DNA of 64,000 bases from Eudorina sp. 2006-703-Eu-15 (lineage: Eukaryota; Chlorophyta; Chlorophyceae; Chlamydomonadales; Volvocaceae): assembly GCA_003117195.1 (NCBI GenBank), contig BDSI01000026.1:423897-487896 (forward strand), given 5' to 3'. Below the pieces are notes generated by a model, which was not told the origin of the DNA, ran no database searches, and saw nothing but the letters and a program-made list of their open reading frames with translations. Position 1 is the first letter of the stretch. Each line of letters starts with the position of its first letter. Of this stretch, positions 9,701-22,160 are shown in pieces. The translations under genes and the position numbers were made by a program.

Positions 9701-12700
9701 GCGCCCCAATGTCCTGTACCCCCCAACCCCGCCCCATCCTGCCCGGTTGCCCCTGTGCCCCGCACCCGCCACCAATCACCTATCCCCCACCCGCGACCAA
9801 GTTCCTATGATCCTATGATTTCCCTGCCCCCCGCCCTCCCAAACCCCCAACCTGCCCCCCGCCCTCCCAATCCCCCAACCTGCCCCCCGCCCGCAGAAGC
9901 CCGGCGTGTACCTGCGCGGCGCCCACACGCAGGCGATGGCGGCCCAGCAGGCGGCCGCCATGACGGGGGGGTCCAGGTGAGCTCGCCAGGCGGGGGATCG
10001 GGCCAGGGTGCGAACCCAGCTCCAGCCCCAGCCCCAGCCCCGGCCCAGCCCCCAACCGGCAGGTTTAGCGACACTGAGGTGGTGCTGATGGACCTGTAGC
10101 CCGCCTCTGGTTGAGCCCAGAGGGGAGCGCGCTCCGGCCGGCCGTGGGGGCGGTCGGCCGCCGCCGCCTGGGTCCCAAGTCGGGTCCGGGCTCGCGGTGC
10201 GCGTCCGGTGGCACATGCGCCCGCCGCCACGGCGCCGCTGCCCCCCGGCGGGGTTCGTGTCCGTTCCTGTTTGCCTCTCGTTGCAATTCCGGTCCGCCCG
10301 GGATGTGAACCCCGCCCGGTGCTGACTGCCCCTTGCGCTCATGCCCCTTACATGGCTTAGTCAGCCACTCTTACTAGCGTAGCCGACCGGTCTCCTACGG
10401 TATTCACCCCCTCAGTTTCCGCACGTGCATCCTTCCCCCTGGCCACTGCAATCCTTCCCCCTGGCCACTGCAATCCTCCCCCCCTGGCCACTGCAATCCT
10501 TCCCCCTGGCCACTGCAATCCTCCCCCCCCTGGCCACTGCAATCCTTCCCCCTGGCCACTGCAATCCTCCCCCCTGGCCACTGCAATCCTTCCCCTGGCC
10601 ACTGCAATCCTCCCCCCCCGGCCACTGCAATCCTTCCCCCCGGCCACTGCAATCCTTCCCCCTGGCCACTGCAATCCTCCCCCCCCGGCCACTGCAATCC
10701 TCCCCCCTGGCCACTGCAATCCTTCCCCCTGGCCACTGCAATCCTCCCCCCGGCCACTGCAATCCTCCCCCCCCGGCCACTGCAATCCTTTCCCCCGGCC
10801 ACTGCAATCCTCCCCCCCCGGCCACTGCAATCCTTCCCCCGGCCACTGCAATCCTCCCCCCCCGGCCACTGCAATCCTTCCCCCGGCCACTGCAATCCTT
10901 CCCCCCGGCCACTGCAATCCTTCCCCCTGGCCACTGCAATCCTTTCCCCCGGCCGCTGCAATCCTTCCCCCCGGCCGCTGCAATCCTTTCCCCGGCCACT
11001 GCAATCCTTCCCCCTGGCCACTGCAATCCTTTCCCCCGGCCGCTGCAATCCTTCCCCCCGGCCGCTGCAATCCTTCCCCCTGGCCACTGCAATCCTTTCC
11101 CCTGGCCGCTGCAATCCTTTCCCCTGGCCGCTGCAATCCTTTCCCCCTGGCCACTGCAATCCTTTCCCCCGGCCGCTGCAATCCTTCCCGGCCACTGCAA
11201 TCCTTTCCCCCGGCCGCTGCAATCCTTCCCCCCGGCCGCTGCAATCCTTCCCCCTGGCCACTGCAATCCTTTCCCCTGGCCGCTGCAATCCTTTCCCCTG
11301 GCCGCTGCAATCCTTTCCCCCTGGCCACTGCAATCCTTTCCCCCGGCCGCTGCAATCCTTCCCGGCCACTGCAATCCTTTCCCCCGGCCGCTGCAATCCT
11401 TTCCCCCGGCCGCTGCAATCCTTCCCCCTGGCCACTGCAATCCTCCCCCCCCGGCCACTGCAATCCTCCCCCCCTGGCCACTGCAATCCTTTCCCCTGGC
11501 CACTGCAATCCTCCCCCCCCGGCCACTGCAATCCTTCCCCCTGGCCACTGCAATCCTTTCCCCCGGCCACTGCAATCCTCCCCCCCGGCCACTGCAATCC
11601 TTCCCCCGGCCACTGCAATCCTCCCCCCCCGGCCACTGCAATCCTTCCCCCCGGCCACTGCAATCCTTCCCCCGGCCACTGCAATCCTTCCCCCGGCCAC
11701 TGCAATCCTTCCCCCCGGCCGCTGCAATCCTTTCCCCCGGCCACTGCAATCCTTTCCCCTGCCACTGCAATCCTTTCCCCCGGCCGCTGCAATCCTTCCC
11801 CCGGCCGCTGCAATCCTTCCCCCTGGCCACTGCAATCCTTTCCCTGGCCGCTGCAATCCTTTCCCCTGGCCGCTGGCAATCCTTTCCCCCTGGCCACTGC
11901 AATCCTTTCCCCTGGCCGCTGCAATCCTTCCCGCCACTGCAATCCTTTCCCCCGGCCGCTGCAATCCTTCCCCCCGGCCGCTGCAATCCTTCCCCTGGCC
12001 ACTGCAATCCTTTCCCTGGCCCTGCAATCCTTTCCCTGGCCGCTGCAATCCTTTCCCCTGGCCACTGCAATCCTTTCCCCCGGCCGCTGCGCAATCCTTC
12101 CCGCGCCGCTGCAATCCTTTCCCCGGCCGCTGCAATCCTTTCCCCCGGCCGCTGCAATTTCCTTTTTTTTTTCCCCGGCCGCTGCAATCCTTTCCCCCGG
12201 CCGACTGCAATCCTTTCCCCCGGCCGCTGCAATCCTTTCCCCCGGCCACTGCAATCCTTTCCCCCGGCCACTGCAATCCTTTCCCCCGGCCGCTGCAATC
12301 CTTTCCCCCCGGCCACTGCAATCCTTTCCCCGGCCACTGCAATCCTTTCCCCCGGCCACTGCAATCCTTTCCCCGCCGGCCACTGCAATCCTTCCCCCGG
12401 CCACTGCAATCCTTTCCCGCCGGCCACTGCAATCCTTTCCCCGGCCACTGCAATCCTTTCCCCCGGCCACTGCAATCCTTTCCCCCGGCCACTGCAATCC
12501 TTTCCCCCGGCCACTGCAATCCTTCCCCCGGCCACTGCAAATCCTTTCCCCCGCGCACTGCAAACTGCAATCCTTTCCCCCGGCCACTGCAATCCTTTCC
12601 CCGGCCACTTGCAATCCCCCCGGCCACTGCAATCCTTTCCCCCCGGCCACTGCAATCCTTTCCCCCGGCCACTGCAATCTGCAATCCTTTCCCCCCGGCC

Positions 12701-15700
12701 ACTGCAATCTTTCCCCCGGCCACTGCAATCCTTTCCCCGGCCCACTGCAATCCTTTCCCCCGGCCACTGCAATCCTTCCCCCTGGCCACTGCAATCCTTT
12801 CCCCCTGCCACTGCAATCCTTTCTGCAATCCTTCTGCAATGCAATCCTTCCCCTGGCCACTGCAATCCTTTCCCCCGGCCACTGCAATCCTTTCCCCCGG
12901 CCACTGCAATCCTTTCCCCGGCCACTGCAATCCTTTCCCCCACTGCAATCCTTTCCCCCGCCACTGCAACTGCTCCCCCGGCCGCTGCAATCCTTCCCCC
13001 GGCCGCTGCAATCCTTCCCCTGCCACTGCAATCCTTTCCCCCGGCCACTGCAATCCTTCCCCCCTCTGCAAACTTCCCCCCGGCCGCTGCAATCCTTCCC
13101 CCCGGCCGCTGCCCCCGCCGCTGCAATCCTTCCCCCCGGCTGCATCCCCCCCGGCCACTGCAATCCTTTCCCCCGGCCGCTGCAATCCTTCCCCCGGCCC
13201 CTGCAATCCTTCCCCCGCCGCTGCAATCCTTCCCCCCGGCCGCTGCAATCCTTCCCCCGGCCGCTGCAATCCTTCCCCCCGCTGCCAAATCCTTTCCCCC
13301 GGCCGCTGCAATCCTTCCCCCGCCGCTGCAATCCTTCCCCCCGGCCACTGCAATCCTTTCCCCCGGCCCTGCAATCCTTTCCCCCGGCCACTGCAATCCT
13401 TCCCCCCGGCGCTGCAATCCTTTCCCCCGGCCACTGCAATCCCCCCGGCCACTGCAATCCTTCCCCCCGGCCCTGCCGGCCACTGCCACTGCAATCCTTT
13501 CCCCCCGGCCACTGCAATCCTTCCCCCGGCCACTGCAATCCTTCCCCCGGCCACTGCAATCCTTCCCCCGGCCGCTGCAATCCTTCCCCCGGCCGCTGCA
13601 ATCCTCCCCCCGGCCACTGCAATCCTTCCCCCGGCCGCTGCAATCCTTCCCCGGCCTGCAATCCTTTCCCCGGCCGCTGCAATCCTTTCCCCCGGCCGCT
13701 GCAATCCTTCCCCGGCCACTTGCAATCCTTTCCCCCCGGCCACTGCAATCCTTTCCCCGGCCACTGCAATCCTCCCCCGGCCACTGCAATCCTTCCCCCC
13801 GGCCCCTGCAATCCTTCCCCCNNNNNNNNNNNNNNNNNNNNNNNNNNNNNNNNNNNNNNNNNNNNNNNNNNNNNNNNNNNNNNNNNNNNNNNNNNNNNNN
13901 NNNNNNNNNNNNNNNNNNNNNNNNNNNNNNNNNNNNNNNNNNNNNNNNNNNNNNNNNNNNNNNNNNNNNNNNNNNNNNNNNNNNNNNNNNNNNNNNNNNN
14001 ATCCTTCCCCTGGCCACTGCAATCCCCCCCCGCCACTGCAATCCTCCCCCCCTGGCCACTGCAATCCTTTCCCCTGGCCACTGCAATCCCTCCCCCCCGC
14101 GCACTGCAATCCTTCCCCCTGGCCAATCCTTTCCCCCGGGCCACTGCAATCCTCCCCCCCGGCCCTGCAATCCTTCCCCCGGCCACTGCAATCCTCCCCC
14201 CCGGCCACTGCAATCCCTTCCCCCTGCAATCCCCCGCCGCCCACTGCAATCCTTCCCCCTGGCCACTGCAATCCTTTCCCCCAATCCTTCCCCCGCCGCT
14301 GGCAATCCTTCCCCCGGCCACTGCAATCCTTCCCCGCCACTGGCAATCCTTTCCCCCGCCGCTGCAATCCTTCCCGCCGGCCGCTGCAATCTTCCCCCTG
14401 GCCACTGCAATCCTTTCCGCCTGGCCGCTGCAATCCTTTCCCCCGGCCGCTGCAATCCTTCCCCCCGGGCCACTGCAATCCTTTCCCCGGCCTGCAATCC
14501 TTTCCGCCACTGCAATCCTTTCCCCGGCATTTCCCCCCGGCCGCTGCAATCCTTGCGCTGGCCACTGCAATCCTTTCCCCGGCGCGCTGCAATCCTTTCC
14601 CGGCCGCTGCAATCCTTTCCCCGGCCACTGCAATCCTTTCCCCCGGCCGCTGGCAATCCTTCCCGGCCACTGCAATCCTTTCCCCCGGCCGCTGGGCCGC
14701 TGCAATCCTTTCCCCAATCCTTCCCCCGGCCACTGCAATCCTTTCCCCCGGCCACTGCAATCCTTTCCCCGGCCGCTGCAATCCTTTCCCCCCGCCCTTT
14801 CCCCCCCGCAATCCTTTCCCCGCCACTGCAATCCTTTCCCCCGGCCCGGCAATCTTTCCCCTGCAATCTTTCCCCGGCCACTGCAATCCTTTCCCCGGCC
14901 GCTGCAATCCTTTCCCCCGCGCCACTGCAATCCTTTCCCCGGCCACTGCAATCCTTTCCCCCGGCGCACTTGCAATCCTTCCCCCCCCCCCCCCCCCCCC
15001 CCCCTTCCCCCGGCCACTGCAATCCTTTCCCCGGCCACTGCAATCCTTCCCCCGGCCACTGCCGCAGAATCCTTTCCCCCGGCCACTGCAATCCTTTCCC
15101 CGGCCACTGCAATCCTTTCCCCCGGCCACTGCAATCCTTTCCCCCCGCCCGCCACCTGCCCAATCCTTTCCCCCCGGCCACTGCAATCCTTCCCCCGGCC
15201 ACTGCAATCCTTCCCCCGGCCACTGCAATCCTTTCCCCCCGGCCACTGCAATCCTTCCCCCCGGCCACTGCAATCCTTCCCCCGCGCCACTGCAATCCTT
15301 CCCCCCCCGCGCCACTGCAATCCTTCCCCCCGGCCACTGCAATCCTTCCCCCCCGGCCACTGCAATCCTTCCCCCCCGGCCACTGCAATCCTTCCCCACC
15401 GGCCACTGCAATCCTTCCCCCCGGCCGCTGCAATCCTTTCCCCCGGCCACTGCAATCCTTCTCCTTCCGCGGCCACTGCAATCCTTCCCCCCGGCCGCTG
15501 CCAATCCTTTCCCCCGGCCACTGCAATCCTTTCCCCCGGCCGCGCTTGCAATCCTTCCCCCCGCGCACTGCAATCCTTTCCCCGGCCGCTGCAATCCTTC
15601 CCCCCGGCCACTGCAATCCTCCCCCCCGGCCACTGCAATCCTCCCCCCCGGCCACTGCAATCCTCCCCCCCGGCCGCTGCAATCCTTCCCCCCGGCCACT

Positions 15701-16883
15701 GCAATCCTTTCCCCCTGGCCACTGCAATCCTTTCCCCCGGCCACTGCAATCCTTCCCCCCGGCCACTGCAATCCTTCCCCCCGGCCACTGCAATCCTTCC
15801 CCCCCGGCCACTGCAATCCTTCCCCCGGCCGCTGCCAATCCTTCCCCCCGGCCACTGCAATCCTTCCCCCCGGCCACTGCAATCCTTCCCCCGGCCCTGC
15901 AATCCTTTCCCCCGGCCACTGCAATCCTTTCCCCGGCCACTGCAATCCTTTCCCCCGGCCACTGCAATCCTTTCCCCCCCGGCCACTGCAATCCTTTCCC
16001 CCGCGCCACTGCAATCCTTTCCCCGGCCACTGCAATCCTTTCCCCCGGCCACTGCAATCCTTTCCCCCGGCCACTGCAATCCTTTCCCCCGGCCACTGCA
16101 ATCCTTTCCCCGGCCACTGCAATCCTTTCCCCCGGCCACTGCAATCCTTTCCCCCGGCCACTGCAATCCTTTCCCCCGGCCACTGCAATCCTTTCCCCCG
16201 GCCACTGCAATCCTTTCCCCCGGCCACTGCAATCCTTTCCCCCGGCCACTGCAATCCTTTCCCCCCTGGCCACTGCAATCCTTTCCCCCGGCCACTGCAA
16301 TCCTTTCCCCCGGCCACTGCAATCCTTCCCCCCGGCCACTGCAATCCTTTCCCCCGGCCACTGCAATCCTTTCCCCCGGCCACTGCAATCCTTTCCCCTG
16401 GCCACTGCAATCCTTTCCCCGGCCACTGCAATCCTTCCCCCCGGCCCATTGTCTTCCAAGTCCCTGTAACCCCCCCGGCCGCTGCATTCCTCCCGCCCTG
16501 GCCACTGCATGACGCCAAGCCGCCGCCGAGATCCCCCTCCGCCTCCGCCTGCGCCTCCCATGGCCTGCCTGTCGGCGTTGCATCCGCACGGGTGCCGGTG
16601 CCAACCCCTCCCCCTCTCTCAACCCCCCTCTCACCCCCTCCCTCCTCCTCCCCTCCCTCTCTCTCGCTGCAGGGCCTTCAAGGCGGTGGAGGCCACCCTC
16701 ACGGAGCTGCAGTGCCCTGCGGCGCTGTTCGGGCCCCGGGTGATGACCCGCAGCACCAGCGGCGCCTGGCTGGCGCTGCGGTCCGAGGTGATCGCGCTGC
16801 ACGAGACCCGCCGCAACCTGGCCAACAGACTCAACGCGGACGACCGGGTGGTGCGGCGGCCGGAGAAGCGGCGGCGGCCGTGA
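6752..16883 (+). CDS. DMAP1: DMAP1/SWC4-like subunit of NuA4 and SWR1 chromatin complexes
   Basis: Nuclear scaffold subunit shared by the NuA4 histone acetyltransferase and the SWR1 H2A.Z-exchange complex. Proposed exons are 6752-7129, 7340-7486, 8203-8412, 9008-9430, 9897-9976 and 16673-16883, joining in phase to 482 residues. Exon 1 begins MADVKDILGMSRSG, the family start, and contains FHWVKCSKGA. Exon 2 is the SANT-like segment (YNNEEYDSL, NWTREETDYLYDLCELLDLRW). Exon 3 continues with RSLEDLKERYYQVARKLL. Exon 4 carries AEARAIEEKRKAEA and then about 90 Ala/Pro-rich residues not typical of the family. Exons 5-6 give GVYLRGAHTQ and the C-terminal DMAP1 domain ending in KRRRP, a basic tail that may aid nuclear import. 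The exon 3 start could be 8164 instead, also in frame. The fifth intron (9977-16672) is about 6.7 kb because of a minisatellite, against about 0.2-0.7 kb for the others. Confidence 0.9.
11010..11400 (+). repeat. Higher-order repeat of about 174 bp within the minisatellite
   Basis: A block of eight variant 22-bp units, defined by the order of CCACT and CCGCT endings and of CCCTGG and CCCCGG cores, recurs about 174 bp downstream almost unchanged. A shortened unit (CTTCCCGGCC) at about 11187 and 11361 marks the same point in each block. This indicates recent segmental amplification inside the array. Confidence 0.7.
13822..14000. other. Assembly gap (179 N) inside the minisatellite
   Basis: A run of 179 unknown bases interrupts the array. 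Repeat sequence continues on both sides, so the true array length is unknown. Units near the gap carry many indels, and a C tract of about 24 bases lies at about 14981-15004, which suggests consensus errors as well as real divergence. Confidence 0.99.
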
Positions 16884-18666
16884 GGGCCAGACCCGGGGTC
16901 GGGAGTCGGGGTCGGGGGGTTGCATGGTGGGCAAGAAGGCTCGGCGCCGCATGGCGGGCGAGACGGTCCGGGGTCCGGGGGTGCATCGTGGCGAGCAGCA
17001 GGGGTTGGCAGGGGTTGGCATTGTGCGGGCTGGGCGGGCTGGGGTCCACGTGCACGGCCGGGTTGTCGGCTCTCGTGCCGTGTGTGTCCCGGGGGGGACA
17101 TCTCGTGGGCGGCGTGGGGTGGGGCTTCCCCCGGAGCGATCTCCGCGACGGAGGCCTGTGGGCCTGTCCCGCGGGTCTGCGTGTTTTGGGGAGGTGGTAG
17201 TGTCCCTGGGGCGGCTGGGTGTGTTGTGGGGACACCGGGGAGCGCTAGGGTAGGGTATTGTATCGAGGCCGATGGGGGAAAGACAGGTTGGCTCGTTTCG
17301 ATCCGAGGGGAGCGCTTCGGGTCGGTCGGTCGCGTTTCTGGGATCGGTATCGGTATTTTTCGAGGCAGTAGGGAGTGAGTGAATGGGTAACTTGGGGCCT
17401 TTGAACAATTTGGGTGTTGGCGTTTCACAGAGCGGGAAATATCTAGATATCACGGTGTGGTGGGTTCGGAATTGTCTGTTGTGAACAGACAGATAATCAT
17501 GTGTCAGCGTCGGATCATCTTTGACGCGGATGCGATGTGGGTCGGATGCCGCCGTGAAGACAAAGTCTGACGGTCTCACCCAACGTTTTGGTGGTGCAAC
17601 TTGACGAGAGGATTGCGATATCGCTGTTGCTTTGACCTGCGGGCGTTAGAGGTCCGAGCCGCGTATATTTCGCACTTGTACATACAGCTGATTGGCGGAC
17701 ACGTGGGGGTGAGGTTGGGACTGTGAGGTTCTTCAGGAGCACTTTTGACTTGTGACGGCTCGGACTGTCCGTGCGGGCAAGACCCATTGGTATTGAAGAT
17801 ATTGTACCAGCATTACGGTTTCTAAGAAAGTATAATGCGTAAAGCTGTCATACGAAGGCATGCAGTGGGCAGTACGAATGCACGCCGCATACCGGTACCC
17901 AGAGACACCTTATGGAACCGACTGGCAAATCGAAATGCACGAAAATATAACTGGATTTCTTGAGGTTTATGGGCACTTTTGTACCTGGAAGCAGCTGACT
18001 GACTTTGCTTGGAACTTCTTTGTGCGGTTGCCGTTGGGTTCTAGCCATCTTCGCTCTAATCGCATACCCCAAATCGTTTCATTATGTGCTAATGTATGAA
18101 AAACATTTACCCACGTGCCATGTCCAGAGTTGGCTTTGGCTTGGTGACGCGACCAACGACTCCGTGAGGGCTTTTCCTTAGGAACTTCGCAGCCTGAGGA
18201 GTTGAGCAGTTGCAGAGCACAGTATAACAGCAAGTTGACAGCATAAATGCGTGCGCTTGCGGTAGTTCTGCCTGGCTTCTGACGCGCTTCCCGGCTAACT
18301 TCCCTGATTACAAAACTCGGTTTTTTCACACGCGGCCGTACAGCCCTGAGTGAAGTGTAAGTACTCGATGCTAACTTACTTCACCTCTATATCACAAACT
18401 AGACCCGACCACTTGCGTATTAAATCGCGCCATGTGGTGTGTGTGAAAGCAGTGAAGATTCACATAAGATAGGTGACATAAACCCAGACATCGCTCCCAC
18501 AGCAGGTGTGAGCACTCCAGCCATTGTTTCTTCATCTCAGTTCTTGGAAGCTTTGCTGGTTCCCGAGGCGGGTGTGTGCCGCACATACGGTCGCGTGTGG
18601 CCTCGTCGTCGACAGCTGAACACGCAGATATCCTTTATTTCTGTCATCAAGCCTTGATTTAAAGAG
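16884..18666. other. Intergenic region between the DMAP1 and zinc-finger genes
   Basis: This contains the DMAP1 3' untranslated region and the zinc-finger promoter. The left 500 bp are G-rich on the plus strand, while 17800-18660 is more AT-rich. No coding family, RNA gene or repeat was recognised. Confidence 0.4.
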
Positions 18667-21600
18667 ATGAGCCACAGCGACATTGAGTCGGCTGAGCGAC
18701 AGCCGGACGCCGAACAGGCTGGTCAGGCGGATATGCTGCAAGCCCTGCGGAGTGCATCGCTTCCCGATGACTTCTGGATGTATAGCTACAAGTGAGAAGC
18801 CGACTAGTGTGCATGTGTTGGGTGGGTTCGCCGGTCTTTGGGGACTCTTATGAGAAGCTGCAGCTTCTTCTTGACGGAGTTGCGGTTTGCGGTGTATCAC
18901 AATTTGCTGTACTTGTTCAAGTCATGCTTGCATTGTATGTAGGTGGTCAGGGTTGTATGCAGAATGACAGTCTTGATATGAGTTCGTAGACTCGTTAATG
19001 ATGATGTGACATGTCAATTGTGGTACTAAATAGAGTATTTAATTGGATGTTTGAAGCACACCATGTCCCGAGATTTCCGGCATCGTGTCGACGTGCGACA
19101 CGATTGCTGCTTTGACGCTCAGCCTTCCAGCACCACCGCATGCAGCTCCCAGCTGAAGAATGTGACTTGCTCTTTCTTTTCTTCCTTCTCCTCGTAGGAT
19201 TCTGCCGTGCCCTCACGGGTACCGCCACAGCTGGACGCATTGCCCCTTCAGTCACGTGGGCGAGACTGCCCGCCGGCGCTGCCCTCGGACCTACAACTAC
19301 CTCCCCGACCCCTGCGTCAACGCAAGGGCCAAGCGCCAGTGCCCCAACGGTGATGCCTGCCCCTACGCGCACAACACCTTCGAGCAGTGGCTGCATCCGG
19401 CCAGGTGGGTCGAGTTCCAAGACGGTGTACCGTACGACCGATTGACCGCATGTACCGTACGACCGATTGACTGCTTACAATCGTGGCGATAGCCCCACAC
19501 GGCGGCAGCTGTAGCCGCGAGGCTTGTCACGTGCTCAGCTAGGACTCACAGGCCTGGCCTCCATATGACACGCCACCTCAGTCGAAGAGTTCTTCTCGCT
19601 TTCCTTGCTTCCTGTTCTTGTGGCTGTGTTGATGTCGTTTAAGTCCTGTCTGGCCGGTGCGCCTTGCCGCGGTGTCAGCCATGATTATATTTGTCATATC
19701 AGCATAGGCAGCGATTACATGCACCACGGACTCGGATATGATTTGCTCTGGTCTCGCTCATTTCCATCCTTGCGCTGTTTGTGACCGCCCTGTCTTGTTG
19801 CCCGCAGGTACCGCACCCGTCTGTGCTACCTGGGCGCCAACTGCCGCCGACCCACGTGCTTCTTCGCCCACAGCGTGGAGGAGCTGAGGAGCGTGGAGGA
19901 AGGCGAGAACTCCGGCTCCCAGGCGCAACCCATCACGGCGCCGCCGCTGCCGCCGCTGCCCGTGCCACCGCCATTGCCGCTGCCGCCGCCGCTACCGTCG
20001 CCCTCGCCTTCGGGCTCCATGCCGTCCTCCGGACCGAGCAGTGACTACGGGCCGGTGGCGAACCAGACGCCGCCGTCGGCGCTGCCGTCGCCGCCTGCGG
20101 GCAGCCTCACCTCGGGCCCCGCGGGTCCTTCGACGATGCCGGCTCCGCACCTACAAGGCGTACACGCTGGCGCAGCGCTGGGTCTCCTCCACCCCGTCGT
20201 GCTGATGGGCATTCCTCAACCAATGCCTCAGCAGCCGCACCAGACGCTTCGGCCGGAGCTGATGCACACGCACGGTGCCGTATACATGCCGTACCAGGCT
20301 CGTCCCGCGATGCTTCGTCAGGCGATGCCGATGACGGCGGGGGCGCCGCCACCGCAGCCGATGCCGGGTGACCACGCCGCGACTGCGCAAGGCCAAATGC
20401 ACCTGCAGATGCATCCGGGTGGCCACGCGCAGATGTCTGCCGTACCTGTTGCCGTACGACCTCAGGCGCGGCCGCACCTTGTCGGGCCTTCGGGTACGGT
20501 GACGGTCGCTGCCGTACATCATCCGGGCTCGATCTCCCTGGCGCCACCTGGTGCGATGTTCGTACAGGGCAGTATGCCGCCACCGATGCACGGCCCGCCG
20601 CCGCCACCGCCGCCGCCGCCAGCACAAGGCTTTGTCAGCCCCTTCATCACGCCTGGCGGCTACCACCGTCCTTCTGATGGCGTGGCGGCGCCGGCTCCGC
20701 CTCCAGTCCCTGGCAGGATGAGGTCCTACTCAAACCCTGGAGAGACGGCGTACTTCATCTCTGCCGGTCCTGGTATGGGCGGCGGCAGCGTTGGCGGCAG
20801 CGCCCGCACCTACTGCGGCGGCGAGCAGTTGCCGATGTGGGCCAGCGTCGACGCCAGTCGGCGTCCCATGGGTCCGAACTTGATGGCCGCGTCGACGCCG
20901 CCGTCTCGAGTGACGCTGCCAGTGCAGGGCAGCGGTCGCAGCAGCGGAAGCGGCGGTACTTCCGGTGCCGTCGCATCGTCGGCTCCGCGTCACATGCCGG
21001 CTCCGACAAACCGCGGCGCCGCCGTCCGGCGTCTGTCGACGTCCGCCGACGCCGCGCACGCAAACGCACCGGCGGCCGCCGCCGCCGCGGCGGCGGCGGT
21101 GGCAGCCATGCACTACCCTGATCTGTCGGGGTCCGCAGGATCGTCTCCATCGCAGCTTGGAGTCGACAGGCAGCAGCCGACGCCCCAGCAGCAGCAGCAA
21201 GGGCTGCAGCCAGCTTCAAGCGTTGACGGCGGTGTCGACGCGGCCCTAAGGAACTTGGCGCTGACGAAGCCCGTGGCGGCGCCGCCGCCGACGCCGATTG
21301 TGTCGCACATGGCTGGCAACGGTCCGTACTCGACGTCACCGTCGGCGACGTCGTCGCCCGTGTCTGCTGGCGCCTCCGCCGCCTGCAGCCCATCCGTCGG
21401 CATGGCGCCAATGGGCTGCGACGCCGCAGTCGTAGCCGCCGCCGCCGTACAGAACGACCTGGCGATCCTTCGGGCGCGCTCCTCCCTGGACGGCGCCACC
21501 GCCGGCAGCGCCTTTTCACGCCCGTCGTCGTCGGGATCTGCGACTTCTGCGGGCACCATACTGAGCGCGTACGACTCGAGCGCTGCCGCCGCAGCCGCTG

Positions 21601-22160
21601 CGCTGGCGGCGGTCACGGCCGGCGCCGTCGACGGGCCGTCCGACGCCGTCGCGGCGGTGGCGGTGCCGTACCGCACCCTGCTGCAGCACATGCTGCGGTC
21701 CGCGTCGGCCTCAGCGGCGGAGCCGCCGTCGAGCCTGCTCCCGACGTTGCTGAGTGCCCGTGACGTGGATGCCGTACACGCCGACCTGTACTATGACGAT
21801 GACGGCGACGTCGTTGAGCGGTCGTCGGATCCGGGCCCCGGGGGCCTCCACGCCGCGATTCGCCGCATCTCGAGTGAGTTTGGCTCCGCCGCCGCGAGTC
21901 GCAACTCCGACCCGGGTCAGCCGATGCCCGCCGCCTCCAGCCCCGGCGTACAGCAGCTGCTACTGCCGCTTCTGCAGTCTGTTCTGACGGAGGGCCTTGC
22001 GACGGGCCATTTTGAGCTGGTGAACGGGCAGCTGCAACTCAAGGGCGGCGCCGCCGCCGCGGCCGCGGTTGCCGCGGGTAGCGTCAGCCCGACCCAGTTT
22101 GTGGTCCCGGGAGCGGATGCCGCGGCGACTGTGGTGGCTCGGCCGAGCGTGAACGTGTAA
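18667..22160 (+). CDS. Plant-type tandem CCCH zinc-finger protein (RR-TZF family)
   Basis: Likely RNA-binding regulator of the arginine-rich tandem zinc-finger group, which in land plants acts in mRNA turnover and stress signalling. Exons 18667-18791, 19198-19404 and 19808-22160 join in phase to 894 residues. The N-terminus has FWMYSYK, then the RR-type motif C46-X5-H52-X4-C57-X3-H61, the basic ARRRCPRTY, finger 1 (C81-X8-C90-X5-C96-X3-H100), a 16-residue linker with WLHPARYRTRLC, and finger 2 (C117-X5-C123-X4-C128-X3-H132). This spacing is the plant signature. Both introns split conserved zinc-finger sequence. About 760 residues of Pro-, Ala-, Gly- and Ser-rich low-complexity sequence follow, with no domain I recognise; this tail is much longer than in land-plant members. 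The family is certain; the specific RNA target and process are not. Confidence 0.93.

Larger units (their letters stand above)
10429..16446 (+). repeat. Giant 22-bp minisatellite filling intron 5 of the DMAP1 gene
   Basis: The unit is 22 bp: GCAATCCTTTCCCCCGGC followed by CACT, with C/T and indel variants (units of about 20-24 bp). Roughly 270 units are present by length. The sense strand is strongly C-rich. The unit contains no stop codon in any of six frames, so it generates artefactual open frames of more than 2000 codons on both strands. The right part (about 15900-16440) is most homogeneous. The part flanking the gap (about 12540-15560) is degenerate. Confidence 0.97.

Noticed and set aside
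8713..9818. Long Arg/Pro-rich frames overlapping DMAP1 exon 4
   Set aside because: They are shadow frames of the Ala-rich exon; the exon 4 frame joins conserved DMAP1 sequence on both sides.
10429..16446. CRISPR-like array of short repeats
   Set aside because: There are no unique spacers; units are head-to-tail variants of one 22-bp sequence in an intron-rich eukaryotic gene.
10357..17579. Open frames of 2000-2400 codons on both strands
   Set aside because: They arise because the 22-bp unit has no stop in any frame; all frames are open at once and the array lies between two phase-matched DMAP1 exons.
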